64,000 bases of DNA from QHXQ01 sp038322995 (GTDB lineage: Bacteria > Acidobacteriota > Blastocatellia > Pyrinomonadales > Pyrinomonadaceae). Each line of letters begins with the position of its first letter. The stretch's first letter is position 1. The notes under the pieces were generated by a model that did no database searches, had not been told where the DNA came from, and was given only the letters and a program-made list of their open reading frames with translations. The stretch spans positions 50,444 to 114,443 of the forward strand of contig JBBQGM010000003.1 in NCBI GenBank assembly GCA_038322995.1, written 5' to 3'. This document shows positions 31,638 through 40,016 of this stretch, piece by piece. Both the position numbers and the translations under genes were made by a program.

Positions 31638-34600
31638 ATGTCGCAGATCAAACGGCTCAAGCTGATCATTCTCGCGCTTTTCATCATCGGGGGCGGCGCG
31701 GCGCTCGTCACCGACAGCGTGCTCAACCGGCGGGCGCAGGCTTTCTCGTCAGGGCCGCCGCCGGGCCGCACCGGCGCACCCCGCGAGGATGACTGTCGGG
31801 AATGTCACCTGCCCGAAGCCATCCAGAGCAACGGTGCGCTTACTATCGTCGCGCCGCAAACTTACTTACCTGGTCAGACTTATCAGATCACTGTGCGCCA
31901 CAGCACGACGGATCAGACGCGCCTGCGCTGGGGCTTTGAACTCACCGTGCTTGACGGCGGCGACCAAAAAGCAGGCACACTGCAAACGAACAACGACGGG
32001 CTGACGCAGCTCCGCAGTAATGAAGAGCCGCACCCTGACCGGCAGTACATCGAACACACGGCCAGCGGCACATTCGTCGGCCAGCACAATGGCGCGAGTT
32101 GGACTTTTCAATGGACAGCGCCCGCGCAAAACATCGGCCCCGTCTCCTTCTACGCCGCCGGCAATCAGGCCAACAACAATGGCAACAGCGACGGCGACAT
32201 CATCTATTCCACCTTCGTCACCGTTCTCCCCGCCACCGACTACGCTTTCAGCGTCGCGCCCACCGCGCGCACCATCGCGCCGGGCGGCACAGCGGTCTAT
32301 GACCTGCTCGTCACGCCGTCGGGCGGCTTCACGGGGCAAGTAAACTTCAGTCTCGGCGTGTTGCCCGCAGGCGTCAGCGCCGTCTTCAACCCGGCCGTCG
32401 TCAATCTGACGGATGCGTCGCCGCGAGCCGCGACGCTGACCATCAGCACGACGACCGCCGCGCCGCTCGGCACGCTCACGCTGATCCCCAGCGCCTCAAG
32501 CGGCGTGCTCGCACGTTCGGCGCAGGCGACACTGACCATCGCCAGCGCGCCCAATACCGACCTTGCCGTCACGAATTCCGATTCGCCCGATCCCGCCACG
32601 ACCGGCAGCAATCTGACTTACCGCATCGTCGTCACCAACAACGGCCCCGGCAACGCGACGGGCGTGACGCTCACCGATGCGCTACCCGCGAACACGACCT
32701 TCATCTCTGCCACATCCACGCAAGGGACTTGCACCGGCACGACGACGATCAACTGCGCCCTCGGTGCGCTCAACGCGAACAGCAGCGCAACCATCAATAT
32801 CATCGTGCAGCCGCAAACGGCCGGCACGCTCACCGACACCGCGACCGTCACGGGCGCGGAGGCCGATCCCGTTGCGCCGAACAACAGCGCAACCACTACC
32901 ACGACCGTCGTCGCGCCCGCCGCCGGCCCCGTCCTGACCGATCCGAATCTCTCTGTCCGCACCGTGGTCAGCAGCCTTAATCAACCGATCACGTTGGCCT
33001 TCATCGGCAACAATGATTTCTTCGTATTGGAGAAAGCCAGCGGCAAGGTGCAGCGCATCACCAACGGCGCGCTCGCCAGCACCGCGCTCGACCTGCCTGT
33101 CAACTCAAACTCCGAACGCGGTCTCTTGGGCATCGCGCTGCATCCGAATTTCCCCGCGAACGCGCGCGTCTATCTCTATTGGACAGAGAGCAGCACCGGC
33201 GCGGATTCGATCCTGGTGGATGACGTGCCGACGCTCGGCAATCGCGTGGACAGTTATTTGTGGAACGGCGCGACGCTCGCCTTCGAGCGCACGCTGATCA
33301 AACTGCGCGCTTATCAGGCCGACGAGACGACGCATCGCGCCAACCATAACGGCGGCGTCATCCGCTTCGGCCCCGACGGCAAAATCTACATCGTCATCGG
33401 CGACAACGGCCGGCGCGGCCTGTTGCAGAACTTGCAGTTCGGCCCGTCCGTCTCGCCGCTGGGGCCGACCGTGCAAGACGATCAATTCGGCGGCCCTGAC
33501 CCGGACGACGCGCACATGACCGGCGTCATCCTGCGCCTCAACGACGACGGCACGACGCCAACCGACAATCCGTTCTTCAACGTCAGCAGCACGCTGACGG
33601 GCCAAGCCGCCGTAAATATCAAGAAGGTCTTTGCCTACGGCGTGCGCAACAGTTTCGGCATGGCCTTCGATCCAATCTCCGGCCAACTCTGGACGCAAGA
33701 GAACGGTGACGATGCTTACGACGAGATCAATCGCGTCGAAGGCGGCTTCAACGGCGGCTGGATACAGTTGATGGGGCCGTCGAGCCGCGTCGCAGACTTC
33801 AAGGCCATCGAAGTGAGTCGCGGCAACAGTTTGCAGCAAGCACGCTGGCCGCCCGACCGTCTGGCCGACACGCCGCAGGCCGCACTGGCGCGACTCTTCA
33901 TGCTGCCTGGCGCGCGTTATACCGAGCCGGAGTTTAGTTGGAAATATGCGCTTGCGCCGGCCGCCATCGGCTTTGTTAAGGGCCGCGCGCTCGGCGCACA
34001 GTACGAAGGCGACATGTTCGTCGGCGCATCCCGCACGACACTCTTGAACGGTTTCCTGTTCCGCTTCAAACTCGCAAGCGACCGGCGCGGCCTGTCCTTC
34101 ACGGACGCGCGCCTCGCCGACAAGGTGGCGGACAACTTCGACAAGTTCGACGCGACCGAGAGCGAGAGTCTGCTCATCGGACACGACTTCGGCGTAGTTA
34201 CCGACGTGCAGACCGGCCCGAACGGCGACCTCTACCTCGTCTCGCTCTCGAACGGCGCGGTCTATGAAATCTCCGCCGCCAAACAGAGCACGCTGCAATT
34301 CAGCGCGGCCACTCTTTCGGCCGGTGAAGGCAGCGGGCACGCGACGATCAACGTGACGCGCACGGGCGACACGAGCGGCACAGTCGCGGTTGATTATGCG
34401 ACCGTGGACGATCTGGCCGCGGTGCGTTGTGACGACACCATGACGAAGCCCGGCGTCGCCTTCGCGCGTTGCGACTACGCGACGACCATAGACACGTTGA
34501 CCTTCGCGCCCGGCGAGACGAGCAAGACGTTCGACGTGCCGTTGATCGATGATGCGTTCGTCGAAGGGCCGGAGACCGTCACGCTGCGGCTGACGAATCC

Positions 34601-35435
34601 AGTGGCCGCGACGCTCGGCGCGCAAAGCACGACGACGCTGACCATCACGGACAATGATACGACCGTAGGTGCGAACCCGATCTTCACGACGCCGTTCTTC
34701 GTGCGGATGCAGTATCTCGATTTTCTGGCGCGCGAACCGGAAGCGGGCGAGCCGTGGTCGGGCATCTTGAATAGTTGCCCGGACGTGAACAATCTCGATC
34801 CGAATAGTCCATCGGCGAACTGTGATCGCCTCAACGTCTCGGCGTCGTTCTTCGGCTCGCCGGAGTTTCGGCTCAAGGGTTATTTCGTCTTACTGTTCTA
34901 CAAAGTGTCGTTTGCCCGGCTGCCACAGTATGCGGAGTTTATTCCCGACATGCGGAGCGTGACGGGCCAGACGACGGCGGAAGTCTACGCAAAGAAAGCC
35001 GCGTTCACCGATGCCTTCGCCGGGCGGCCTGAGTTCCGCAATCTCTATGACAGCTTGTCGAACACGGATTTCGTCAACGCCTTGCTGAGCCACTACAATC
35101 TGTCATCGATCACGACGGTTGATCCGGCCAATCCGGACGGCCCGACGATGGTCACGCTGACGCGCGCCGCGCTGATGAATCGCCTGGACGCACAAACGCT
35201 CACGCGCCCGCAAGTCTTGCGCGCCCTCGTGCAGAGCCGTGAGGTTGACGCGGTCGAGTTCAACGGCGCGTTCGTAGCGATGCAATACTACGGCTACTTG
35301 CGCCGCACGCCGGACGTGAGCGGCTACAACGGTTGGCTCAACTATCTGACGACGCATCCGAGCGATTATCGCACGATGGTCAACGGCTTTATGAACTCCA
35401 TCGAATATCGGCTCCGGTTCGGGCGCGCGAATTAG
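31638..35435 (+). CDS. Large secreted mosaic: haem-binding N-terminus, DUF11, sugar dehydrogenase, Calx-beta, DUF4214
   Basis: A 1265-residue extracytoplasmic protein. After a signal sequence (LKLIILALFIIGGGAAL) comes DDCRECHLPE (residues 51-60), a CxxCH c-type haem site, inside a Reelin/choice-of-anchor-V-like domain to about 200. Then a beta domain (about 205-300), a DUF11 repeat (TDLAVTNSDSPDPATTGSN, about 310-425), a PQQ-type glucose/sorbosone dehydrogenase propeller (about 430-880) with HNGGVIRFGPDG and YGVRNSFGMAFD, a Calx-beta domain (about 885-1007), and a DUF4214 region with two repeats (about 1019-1264). It probably oxidises sugars or binds glycans outside the cell, passing electrons to the attached haem; that is inference. 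The DUF1800/DUF1501 pair precedes it. Confidence 0.88.
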   Translation: MSQIKRLKLIILALFIIGGGAALVTDSVLNRRAQAFSSGPPPGRTGAPREDDCRECHLPEAIQSNGALTIVAPQTYLPGQTYQITVRHSTTDQTRLRWGFELTVLDGGDQKAGTLQTNNDGLTQLRSNEEPHPDRQYIEHTASGTFVGQHNGASWTFQWTAPAQNIGPVSFYAAGNQANNNGNSDGDIIYSTFVTVLPATDYAFSVAPTARTIAPGGTAVYDLLVTPSGGFTGQVNFSLGVLPAGVSAVFNPAVVNLTDASPRAATLTISTTTAAPLGTLTLIPSASSGVLARSAQATLTIASAPNTDLAVTNSDSPDPATTGSNLTYRIVVTNNGPGNATGVTLTDALPANTTFISATSTQGTCTGTTTINCALGALNANSSATINIIVQPQTAGTLTDTATVTGAEADPVAPNNSATTTTTVVAPAAGPVLTDPNLSVRTVVSSLNQPITLAFIGNNDFFVLEKASGKVQRITNGALASTALDLPVNSNSERGLLGIALHPNFPANARVYLYWTESSTGADSILVDDVPTLGNRVDSYLWNGATLAFERTLIKLRAYQADETTHRANHNGGVIRFGPDGKIYIVIGDNGRRGLLQNLQFGPSVSPLGPTVQDDQFGGPDPDDAHMTGVILRLNDDGTTPTDNPFFNVSSTLTGQAAVNIKKVFAYGVRNSFGMAFDPISGQLWTQENGDDAYDEINRVEGGFNGGWIQLMGPSSRVADFKAIEVSRGNSLQQARWPPDRLADTPQAALARLFMLPGARYTEPEFSWKYALAPAAIGFVKGRALGAQYEGDMFVGASRTTLLNGFLFRFKLASDRRGLSFTDARLADKVADNFDKFDATESESLLIGHDFGVVTDVQTGPNGDLYLVSLSNGAVYEISAAKQSTLQFSAATLSAGEGSGHATINVTRTGDTSGTVAVDYATVDDLAAVRCDDTMTKPGVAFARCDYATTIDTLTFAPGETSKTFDVPLIDDAFVEGPETVTLRLTNPVAATLGAQSTTTLTITDNDTTVGANPIFTTPFFVRMQYLDFLAREPEAGEPWSGILNSCPDVNNLDPNSPSANCDRLNVSASFFGSPEFRLKGYFVLLFYKVSFARLPQYAEFIPDMRSVTGQTTAEVYAKKAAFTDAFAGRPEFRNLYDSLSNTDFVNALLSHYNLSSITTVDPANPDGPTMVTLTRAALMNRLDAQTLTRPQVLRALVQSREVDAVEFNGAFVAMQYYGYLRRTPDVSGYNGWLNYLTTHPSDYRTMVNGFMNSIEYRLRFGRAN

Positions 35436-35498
35436 TTTGGCGTTAGTGTTGCTGGCTGCGGGCGCGGCGCAAATGCGTTTAGCGGCGCGCTGATTTTT

Positions 35499-35855
35499 TT
35501 AGCGCAGACCAAGCATGAGCAATGCTGAACGGTCGGAGACCGCGCCGCCGCGGGCGGCCCAAGCGCGGTAAGCGGTGAGTTCTGCTTCGCGGACAGCACG
35601 GTTGCCGAGCCGCGCGGCCGGCGTCTTCTCGAAGGCGTGTTCGGTCAATGGCAGATGCGCGGCGCGGACGTGCAAGCCCGCGCCGTCGGCGAGCGCGCTC
35701 TCAGCCGTCTCAACGTCGGGGAACAATTCCTCGTAAGCCATCAAGTGCCAGACGGTCGCGCCGTCGTGCGCTTCGACGGCGAGTACGCGCAGCAGCCCGA
35801 AGCCGCTCTCAAGTTGGAAGATCAGATCGTCGCCCGGCATAAACGATAAAGACAT
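35499..35855 (-). CDS. Conserved-looking hypothetical protein
   Basis: A 118-residue soluble protein (MSLSFMPGDDLIFQLESG...) that I do not recognise. The N-terminal half looks like a small beta barrel (FGLLRVLAVEAHDGATVWHLMAYEEL, about residues 20-45); the rest is helical and ends in LMLGLR. Starts at 35873 and 35855 are in frame; 35855 is preferred because the longer one runs into the palindrome at 35876. It is divergent from the J-domain gene and convergent with the mosaic gene. Confidence 0.6.
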   Translation of the reverse strand: MSLSFMPGDDLIFQLESGFGLLRVLAVEAHDGATVWHLMAYEELFPDVETAESALADGAGLHVRAAHLPLTEHAFEKTPAARLGNRAVREAELTAYRAWAARGGAVSDRSALLMLGLR

Positions 35856-35875
35856 ATTGATGCACCCGCGCATGA

Positions 35876-35909
35876 GCTTAGCATAAACGAATAATCGTTT
35901 GTGCTAAGC
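35876..35909. promoter_or_regulatory. Palindrome between divergent genes
   Basis: GCTTAGCATAAACGA (35876-35890) and TCGTTTGTGCTAAGC (35895-35909) are reverse complements with one mismatch and a 4-base centre. Its place between two divergent start codons suggests an operator or a shared control element; as a hairpin it would lie in the leader of either transcript. Confidence 0.5.
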
Positions 35910-35950
35910 CATGCAAGATCGGTAGTATTGGCCGCACGGAGACGAGCGGG

Positions 35951-36502
35951 ATGAGGCAGCCTGAGCGGGCGGCGAATCACTACACGACCTTGGGCGTCGC
36001 GGCGGACGCCTCAGCGCGCGAGATCGAGCGCGGCTATAAACGGCTTGCCGCCGCGCATCATCCCGACCGGGGCGGCGACGAAGAGCGCATGAAGTCGCTC
36101 AACGAAGCGTACCGCGTGCTGCGCGACGACGAACGCCGCGCTGCTTACGATGCCACGCAGCAACAACCCGTGCGCGTGTTTGTGCCGGTAAAATCTTCTG
36201 CGGCTACGGCAGATGCAATCGGCGGGCGTTTGGTCGGCGCATCGCTCTGCGTCTTCGGCGGCTTTGTGTTGCTTTGTTTGGTGCGTTTTCAGTACGTGGT
36301 CTTTTTATGGCCGCTGGCATTGCTCGGTCTGGCCGTGATGTTCTTCGGCGTCTGGATGGCGCATGCCGCGCTCGGCTATGCGCGCGCGAGTTTCGCGCCG
36401 ACGCACTTCGCCCGCCGCACAGCCTGGGCGCAGGAGACGGCCTTCTGGTCGATAATTGGCGGTGGTCTCTACGGGCTGTACGTGTTGCTGACGGCGGTCT
36501 AA
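35951..36502 (+). CDS. Membrane-anchored J-domain protein
   Basis: A 183-residue protein with a complete N-terminal J domain (about 10-68; NHYTTLGVAADASAREIERGYK then AAHHPDRGGDEERM with HPD) and a C-terminal membrane part with three hydrophobic helices (about 92-112, 116-138 and 165-183). The J domain faces the cytoplasm and can stimulate DnaK at the membrane. It belongs to no named DnaJ type I recognise. The VOC gene starts eight bases after its stop and the PilZ gene overlaps the VOC gene, so the three form an operon. Confidence 0.87.
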   Translation: MRQPERAANHYTTLGVAADASAREIERGYKRLAAAHHPDRGGDEERMKSLNEAYRVLRDDERRAAYDATQQQPVRVFVPVKSSAATADAIGGRLVGASLCVFGGFVLLCLVRFQYVVFLWPLALLGLAVMFFGVWMAHAALGYARASFAPTHFARRTAWAQETAFWSIIGGGLYGLYVLLTAV

Positions 36503-36510
36503 AGTGAACC

Positions 36511-36927
36511 ATGCTGACCGGACTCGATTTGCTGTTTCTCGAAGTCAACAGCCTGCAAGACTCGGTTGAGTTTTACCGTTTACAATTGGGCTTCGCGGTG
36601 GAGCATGTCGCGGCCGAGGCCGAGCCGCCGCTGGCGACGTTGCGCGCGGGCAGTTTGCGCGTGATGCTGGCTGAACAGCCGTTGACGATGGCGCGGCGCG
36701 GGCGCGGCGTCCACTTCTTCTTCGGCGTCGGTGACGTGGACGTTTATTATCAACAACTGCGGACGCGCGACATAGAGGTCGCGCCGCCGTGCGACGAAGG
36801 CTGGGGCGGGCGCTTTGTCACGCTCGAAGACCCCGACCGTTATCGCTTGTTCTTCGTCACGTGGCACACGGGCGCGCACGCGGACGCCAACGGCCGGCGC
36901 GGCCCGTTCAGCGACACACGAGCATGA
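36511..36927 (+). CDS. VOC/glyoxalase-fold protein
   Basis: A 138-residue single-copy VOC protein (two beta-alpha-beta-beta-beta modules). LDLLFLEVNSLQDSVEFYRLQLGF at the N-terminus, VHFFFGVGDVDVYYQQL in the middle and TLEDPDRYRLFFVTW at the end match the glyoxalase/bleomycin-resistance/dioxygenase family. The usual first metal His is Glu or absent (LDLLFLEV), so metal binding is uncertain. The substrate is unknown. The ATG of the PilZ gene overlaps its stop by four bases. Confidence 0.85.
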   Translation: MLTGLDLLFLEVNSLQDSVEFYRLQLGFAVEHVAAEAEPPLATLRAGSLRVMLAEQPLTMARRGRGVHFFFGVGDVDVYYQQLRTRDIEVAPPCDEGWGGRFVTLEDPDRYRLFFVTWHTGAHADANGRRGPFSDTRA

Positions 36928-37283
36928 AACAGCAAAGAGAGACCCGGCGGATCAAGACCAACCTCTCGTGCAATTGGGGCGTGACCGAAGACTGTCCGCG
37001 CAACGGCATGATCACCAGCCTCAGCCCGAAAGGCTGCTTCGTGCAGACGAAAGCCGCCATCAGCGAGGGCGCGAAACTCTTCATCAATTGCTGGCTACCT
37101 TCACGTCGTTGGTTTCCGTTGCGCGGCCAGATCATCTATCACATTCCCCGCGTCGGCTTCGGCCTCACCTTCGACGATCTCGTTGACAGCGATCACGCGA
37201 TGCTCGACCTGCTGCTCGATTACTATGAGTCGGAACGGCCGTTGGCCGCGCCATCCGAAGCAGATGACGAAAACGAAAAATGA
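36924..37283 (+). CDS. PilZ domain protein, degenerate second motif
   Basis: A 119-residue PilZ protein (MKQQRETRRIKTNLSCNW...). The RxxxR motif is present at the N-terminus (RETRR). The second motif, normally D/N-x-S-x-x-G, reads SLSPKG, with Ser in place of Asp/Asn, so cyclic di-GMP binding is uncertain. The beta-barrel core RGQIIYHIPRVGFGLTF is well kept. Its start overlaps the VOC stop (ATGA), so it is translated with that gene. Confidence 0.83.
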   Translation: MKQQRETRRIKTNLSCNWGVTEDCPRNGMITSLSPKGCFVQTKAAISEGAKLFINCWLPSRRWFPLRGQIIYHIPRVGFGLTFDDLVDSDHAMLDLLLDYYESERPLAAPSEADDENEK

Positions 37284-37317
37284 CGAAGGCCGCCATGCCT
37301 GAATGACGGCCCTCGTC
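37282..37317. terminator. Two-way terminator hairpin
   Basis: GACGAAGGCCG (37282-37292) and CGGCCCTCGTC (37307-37317) form an 11-bp stem with one mismatch, starting on the PilZ stop and lying between convergent genes. Confidence 0.55.
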
Positions 37318-37327
37318 GGCGCAGGCA

Positions 37328-37360
37328 GGGGTAAAGGGATAAAGGAGAACCCTCTACCCC
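37328..37360. terminator. Second hairpin between convergent genes
   Basis: GGGGTAAAGGG (37328-37338) and CCCTCTACCCC (37350-37360) pair over 11 bp with one mismatch. It stands just before the end of the actin-like gene on the other strand. Confidence 0.5.
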
Positions 37361-37386
37361 GGCCCTGCGATGTCGCTCCGGTGTGG

Positions 37387-38439
37387 TTATTTGGTTTCAG
37401 ACATAGCGGCGATGTAGCAGCCGTGCGCCGTCGCGCTCAAGGGGTCTTTCGCCATCCGCACATCCGAAATCTCGATGGGGAACTCGCCGCCCGCCACGAG
37501 CATCTGCTCGAACTTTTGCAGGAAGCCCGCCGGTTGCGCCGTGCCGCCCGCCAACACCACCGGCATCGGCCGGTCGATCTTCGGCAGTTGACTCGACGCG
37601 CGGAACTCCACGCGCAGTTGATCGATCAGCGTTTGCAGCACGTCCTCGTAGTAGATGTGCAGCGCCCGCGACAGATCGTCCTTGGGCGCGCGGGAGAGAT
37701 CGAGGTTCTCCTCTTTCTCCAACCGCACTTTCGTGGCGTTGCCTTCGCCCAATACTTCCGTCACGTTGCGATCAATGTAGTCGCCACCCTTAGGGATGCT
37801 GAACGTGATCATCGGCATGGACATGAACGAGACCGACACGTTGCACATGCCGCCACCGAAACTGATGCCGATGCCGGTGAAATTCTCTTCCTGCAACTCG
37901 GAGAAGATCACCGCCTGACCTTCGTTCAATGGCTTCGCGTTGTAGCCCAGGCTTTGGAGGAAGCTTTTCAGCACGGCTTGATGATAGACGAGCTTGCCGT
38001 TGACACCCTCGCCCTTGCCGGGCACGCTGTAATAAAGCACCTCGTTGCGGCGCGCACGCGGCACGAGCCGCTGCACGATCAGTTGCAGGATATGCTGGCT
38101 GTGCTGTTCCTGCGGGTTTAAGAGGCCGTCGCGCATTGGGCGGCGCGCGTCCACATTCATGAAGCTGGCAAGGAAGTCGGTGTCGTTGCCATAGACGTAA
38201 ATGTGCTTGCAGTTCCGTTCATAAACCATCTGCTTCTGCTTGAGCACGCTCTCGATCATGTCCGACGCGGGCACGGCCACGAACGCATTCAACTCACGGC
38301 GCGCGGCCTTGCGCTCGGAATTGTCGGCGACGACGATGCGGCTCGTACCGATGTCCAGTCCGACCGCGCTCATCTTGGGCACGAGTTGTTCGACCTTGAC
38401 CCCTTGCGACTGATTCTTCTCTTGATTTCTCTCTTCCAT
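37387..38439 (-). CDS. Actin-like (ASKHA superfamily) ATPase-fold protein
   Basis: A 350-residue cytoplasmic protein of the actin/Hsp70/MreB/ParM fold. Phosphate-1 loop GLDIGTSRIVV at 27-37; connect-1 type helix NEGQAVIF at 172-179; phosphate-2 strand GIGISFGGGMCNVSV at 189-203; GGDYID at 218-223; adenosine motif VVLAGGTAQP at 294-303. The phosphate-2 motif lacks the usual Asp (Ser193 there instead), so nucleotide hydrolysis may be altered. It is not clearly MreB, FtsA or ParM by length or motif; it could be an uncharacterised filament protein. AAGGAG precedes the ATG by six bases. It is the last gene of the SPOR-amidase set, 35 bases after the amidase. Confidence 0.85.
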   Translation of the reverse strand: MEERNQEKNQSQGVKVEQLVPKMSAVGLDIGTSRIVVADNSERKAARRELNAFVAVPASDMIESVLKQKQMVYERNCKHIYVYGNDTDFLASFMNVDARRPMRDGLLNPQEQHSQHILQLIVQRLVPRARRNEVLYYSVPGKGEGVNGKLVYHQAVLKSFLQSLGYNAKPLNEGQAVIFSELQEENFTGIGISFGGGMCNVSVSFMSMPMITFSIPKGGDYIDRNVTEVLGEGNATKVRLEKEENLDLSRAPKDDLSRALHIYYEDVLQTLIDQLRVEFRASSQLPKIDRPMPVVLAGGTAQPAGFLQKFEQMLVAGGEFPIEISDVRMAKDPLSATAHGCYIAAMSETK

Positions 38440-38474
38440 GACGTTCTCCTTTTTTAGTTAGCGGGGGCGGCAGT

Positions 38475-39956
38475 TCAGGCGACCGCTTCCCGGTTGTCCT
38501 CTCTGTTACTGCTCGTGCGGCTCACCTCGGCCTCAGCAGGCAGCGAAGCGCGGAGCTTACGCGCAAGCTCCATCTGCTGCCGGTAATGCTCGCGCATCTG
38601 CCGGCGTAAATCATCGGGCTGCGCCTTGAGGGCGGCGGCGCGGAGGTTGAACTCCGCCACGGCCGCGACCGCGCCGGGCCACATCGCGCCGCCAAGCTGC
38701 GCGATGATTTCGTCGTCGTAAGTGAAACCGAACTCGCTGATCGCGACGGGCGCGATCTGATATTTGTCCGACAGACCCATCGCGGCGAACGGGAAGTTGT
38801 GCGCCCAATCACGGTGATAACAGACGCGCATGTTGTCGGGATTGACCGAGACGAGGCCATGCACGACGCAATCGGCGTCGTCGATCTGATAACGGCTCCG
38901 TAGGATTTGCGTGAGCACGCGACCGGCGACGAGTTGCGCTTCGGTCAGTTGCTCCTCATGCGCGTCGCTGCGCGTCTCGAAGCAGACGCCGAGGAAACTC
39001 TCGTTCAAGCCGACGAACACGCCGCGCTTGTCCGCCCAGACGGAATGACCCGCATGATTCGCCGCCTGTTCATCGCGCACGATGCGATAGATTTGCCCGA
39101 AGCGGTCGATCACGTAGTTGTAAGCATGTCGGCGTTGGACGTATTGCAATAACCCGCGCGTGTGCGTCTCGATGGATTCGTTGTTGTCGGCGGTGAACTC
39201 AACGAGATCGCTCTCCGACGTGTGATAGACGATGCCGACGGGATCGCGCCGCGCTGCGCCTTGCGCCTGCAAGCTTGTTTTATCGTCCGCGTGCGCTAAC
39301 ACGTAATAAGCGCGTTGGTGGTTGTCCGTCTCGTACTCGGTCGAGATGCGTCCGCCATTGCTATAGCGTTCGTAGTTATCCTTGCGCTCAACCTGCCAAA
39401 CTTTTTCCGCTTTATAGTCGGGCAGAAAGTTGGCCGTGGTCTGGGCGTAGGCGACGCCGAGACCGCCGCCGCCCGTGTCGGTTTGCTTTGACTTGCCGTA
39501 GCGATTGGCGAGGTAGCCGTTGGCGCGCTGCGCCGACCAGGTGGTCGCGGAGTAGAGACCGAAGACGAGCAACGCGCCGAGCGCGAGACCGGCAACGTGG
39601 AAGACGTGGCGCACCTGATAGAAACCGAAATAGAGGCGGGCGGCGCGCGGCGCTTTGTGCTGGTTTAGCAGCCGTAGCCGCTCGCGTGCGCTAGCAGGCA
39701 GTTGCCGGTTGATCTCCTGCACGATGAGACGATAGAGGAGGAAATCAAGCAAGCGGTCGTAGAGCTTTGTGTAGAGCCGCGAACGCTGGATGAAGGGATG
39801 CCGCGCAACCCAGCCGTCGAGCTTCGCGGCGCAGGCAGTTTGCAGCGTGAGCGTGTGGTTGAGAAAGCGCAGGCGCACTTCCGGGCGCGCGAAAAAGTGC
39901 GCGTACCGCTCGACGACTTTCGACTGCCGTAAGGTTGTTTCGACGACTGGCCTCAT
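38475..39956 (-). CDS. Membrane-anchored N-acetylmuramoyl-L-alanine amidase-like protein
   Basis: A 493-residue protein with a cytoplasmic N-terminus of about 117 residues, one membrane helix at about 118-138 (VFHVAGLALGALLVFGLYSA), and an extracytoplasmic amidase_2/PGRP-type domain at about 235-395. Zn ligands are probably His245 (IVYHTSE), His366 (CVVHGL) and Cys379 or His381 (RVCYHRDW); the fold core RHAYNYVIDRFGQIYRIV is at 276-293. The domain should cleave the bond between MurNAc and the stem peptide. A charged C-terminal tail of about 80 residues follows. It lies between a SPOR protein and an actin-like protein on the same strand. Confidence 0.85.
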   Translation of the reverse strand: MRPVVETTLRQSKVVERYAHFFARPEVRLRFLNHTLTLQTACAAKLDGWVARHPFIQRSRLYTKLYDRLLDFLLYRLIVQEINRQLPASARERLRLLNQHKAPRAARLYFGFYQVRHVFHVAGLALGALLVFGLYSATTWSAQRANGYLANRYGKSKQTDTGGGGLGVAYAQTTANFLPDYKAEKVWQVERKDNYERYSNGGRISTEYETDNHQRAYYVLAHADDKTSLQAQGAARRDPVGIVYHTSESDLVEFTADNNESIETHTRGLLQYVQRRHAYNYVIDRFGQIYRIVRDEQAANHAGHSVWADKRGVFVGLNESFLGVCFETRSDAHEEQLTEAQLVAGRVLTQILRSRYQIDDADCVVHGLVSVNPDNMRVCYHRDWAHNFPFAAMGLSDKYQIAPVAISEFGFTYDDEIIAQLGGAMWPGAVAAVAEFNLRAAALKAQPDDLRRQMREHYRQQMELARKLRASLPAEAEVSRTSSNREDNREAVA

Positions 39957-40016
39957 AATGCTCTGGACTGATGGGGCGGACAGTGACAGAGGGGCGGTGG
40001 ACAGGCGGGCTGCTCG

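Noticed and set aside
33105..34625. 506-codon open frame on the reverse strand
   Set aside because: Opposite the sugar dehydrogenase domain of the mosaic protein; no recognisable motif and no start signal.
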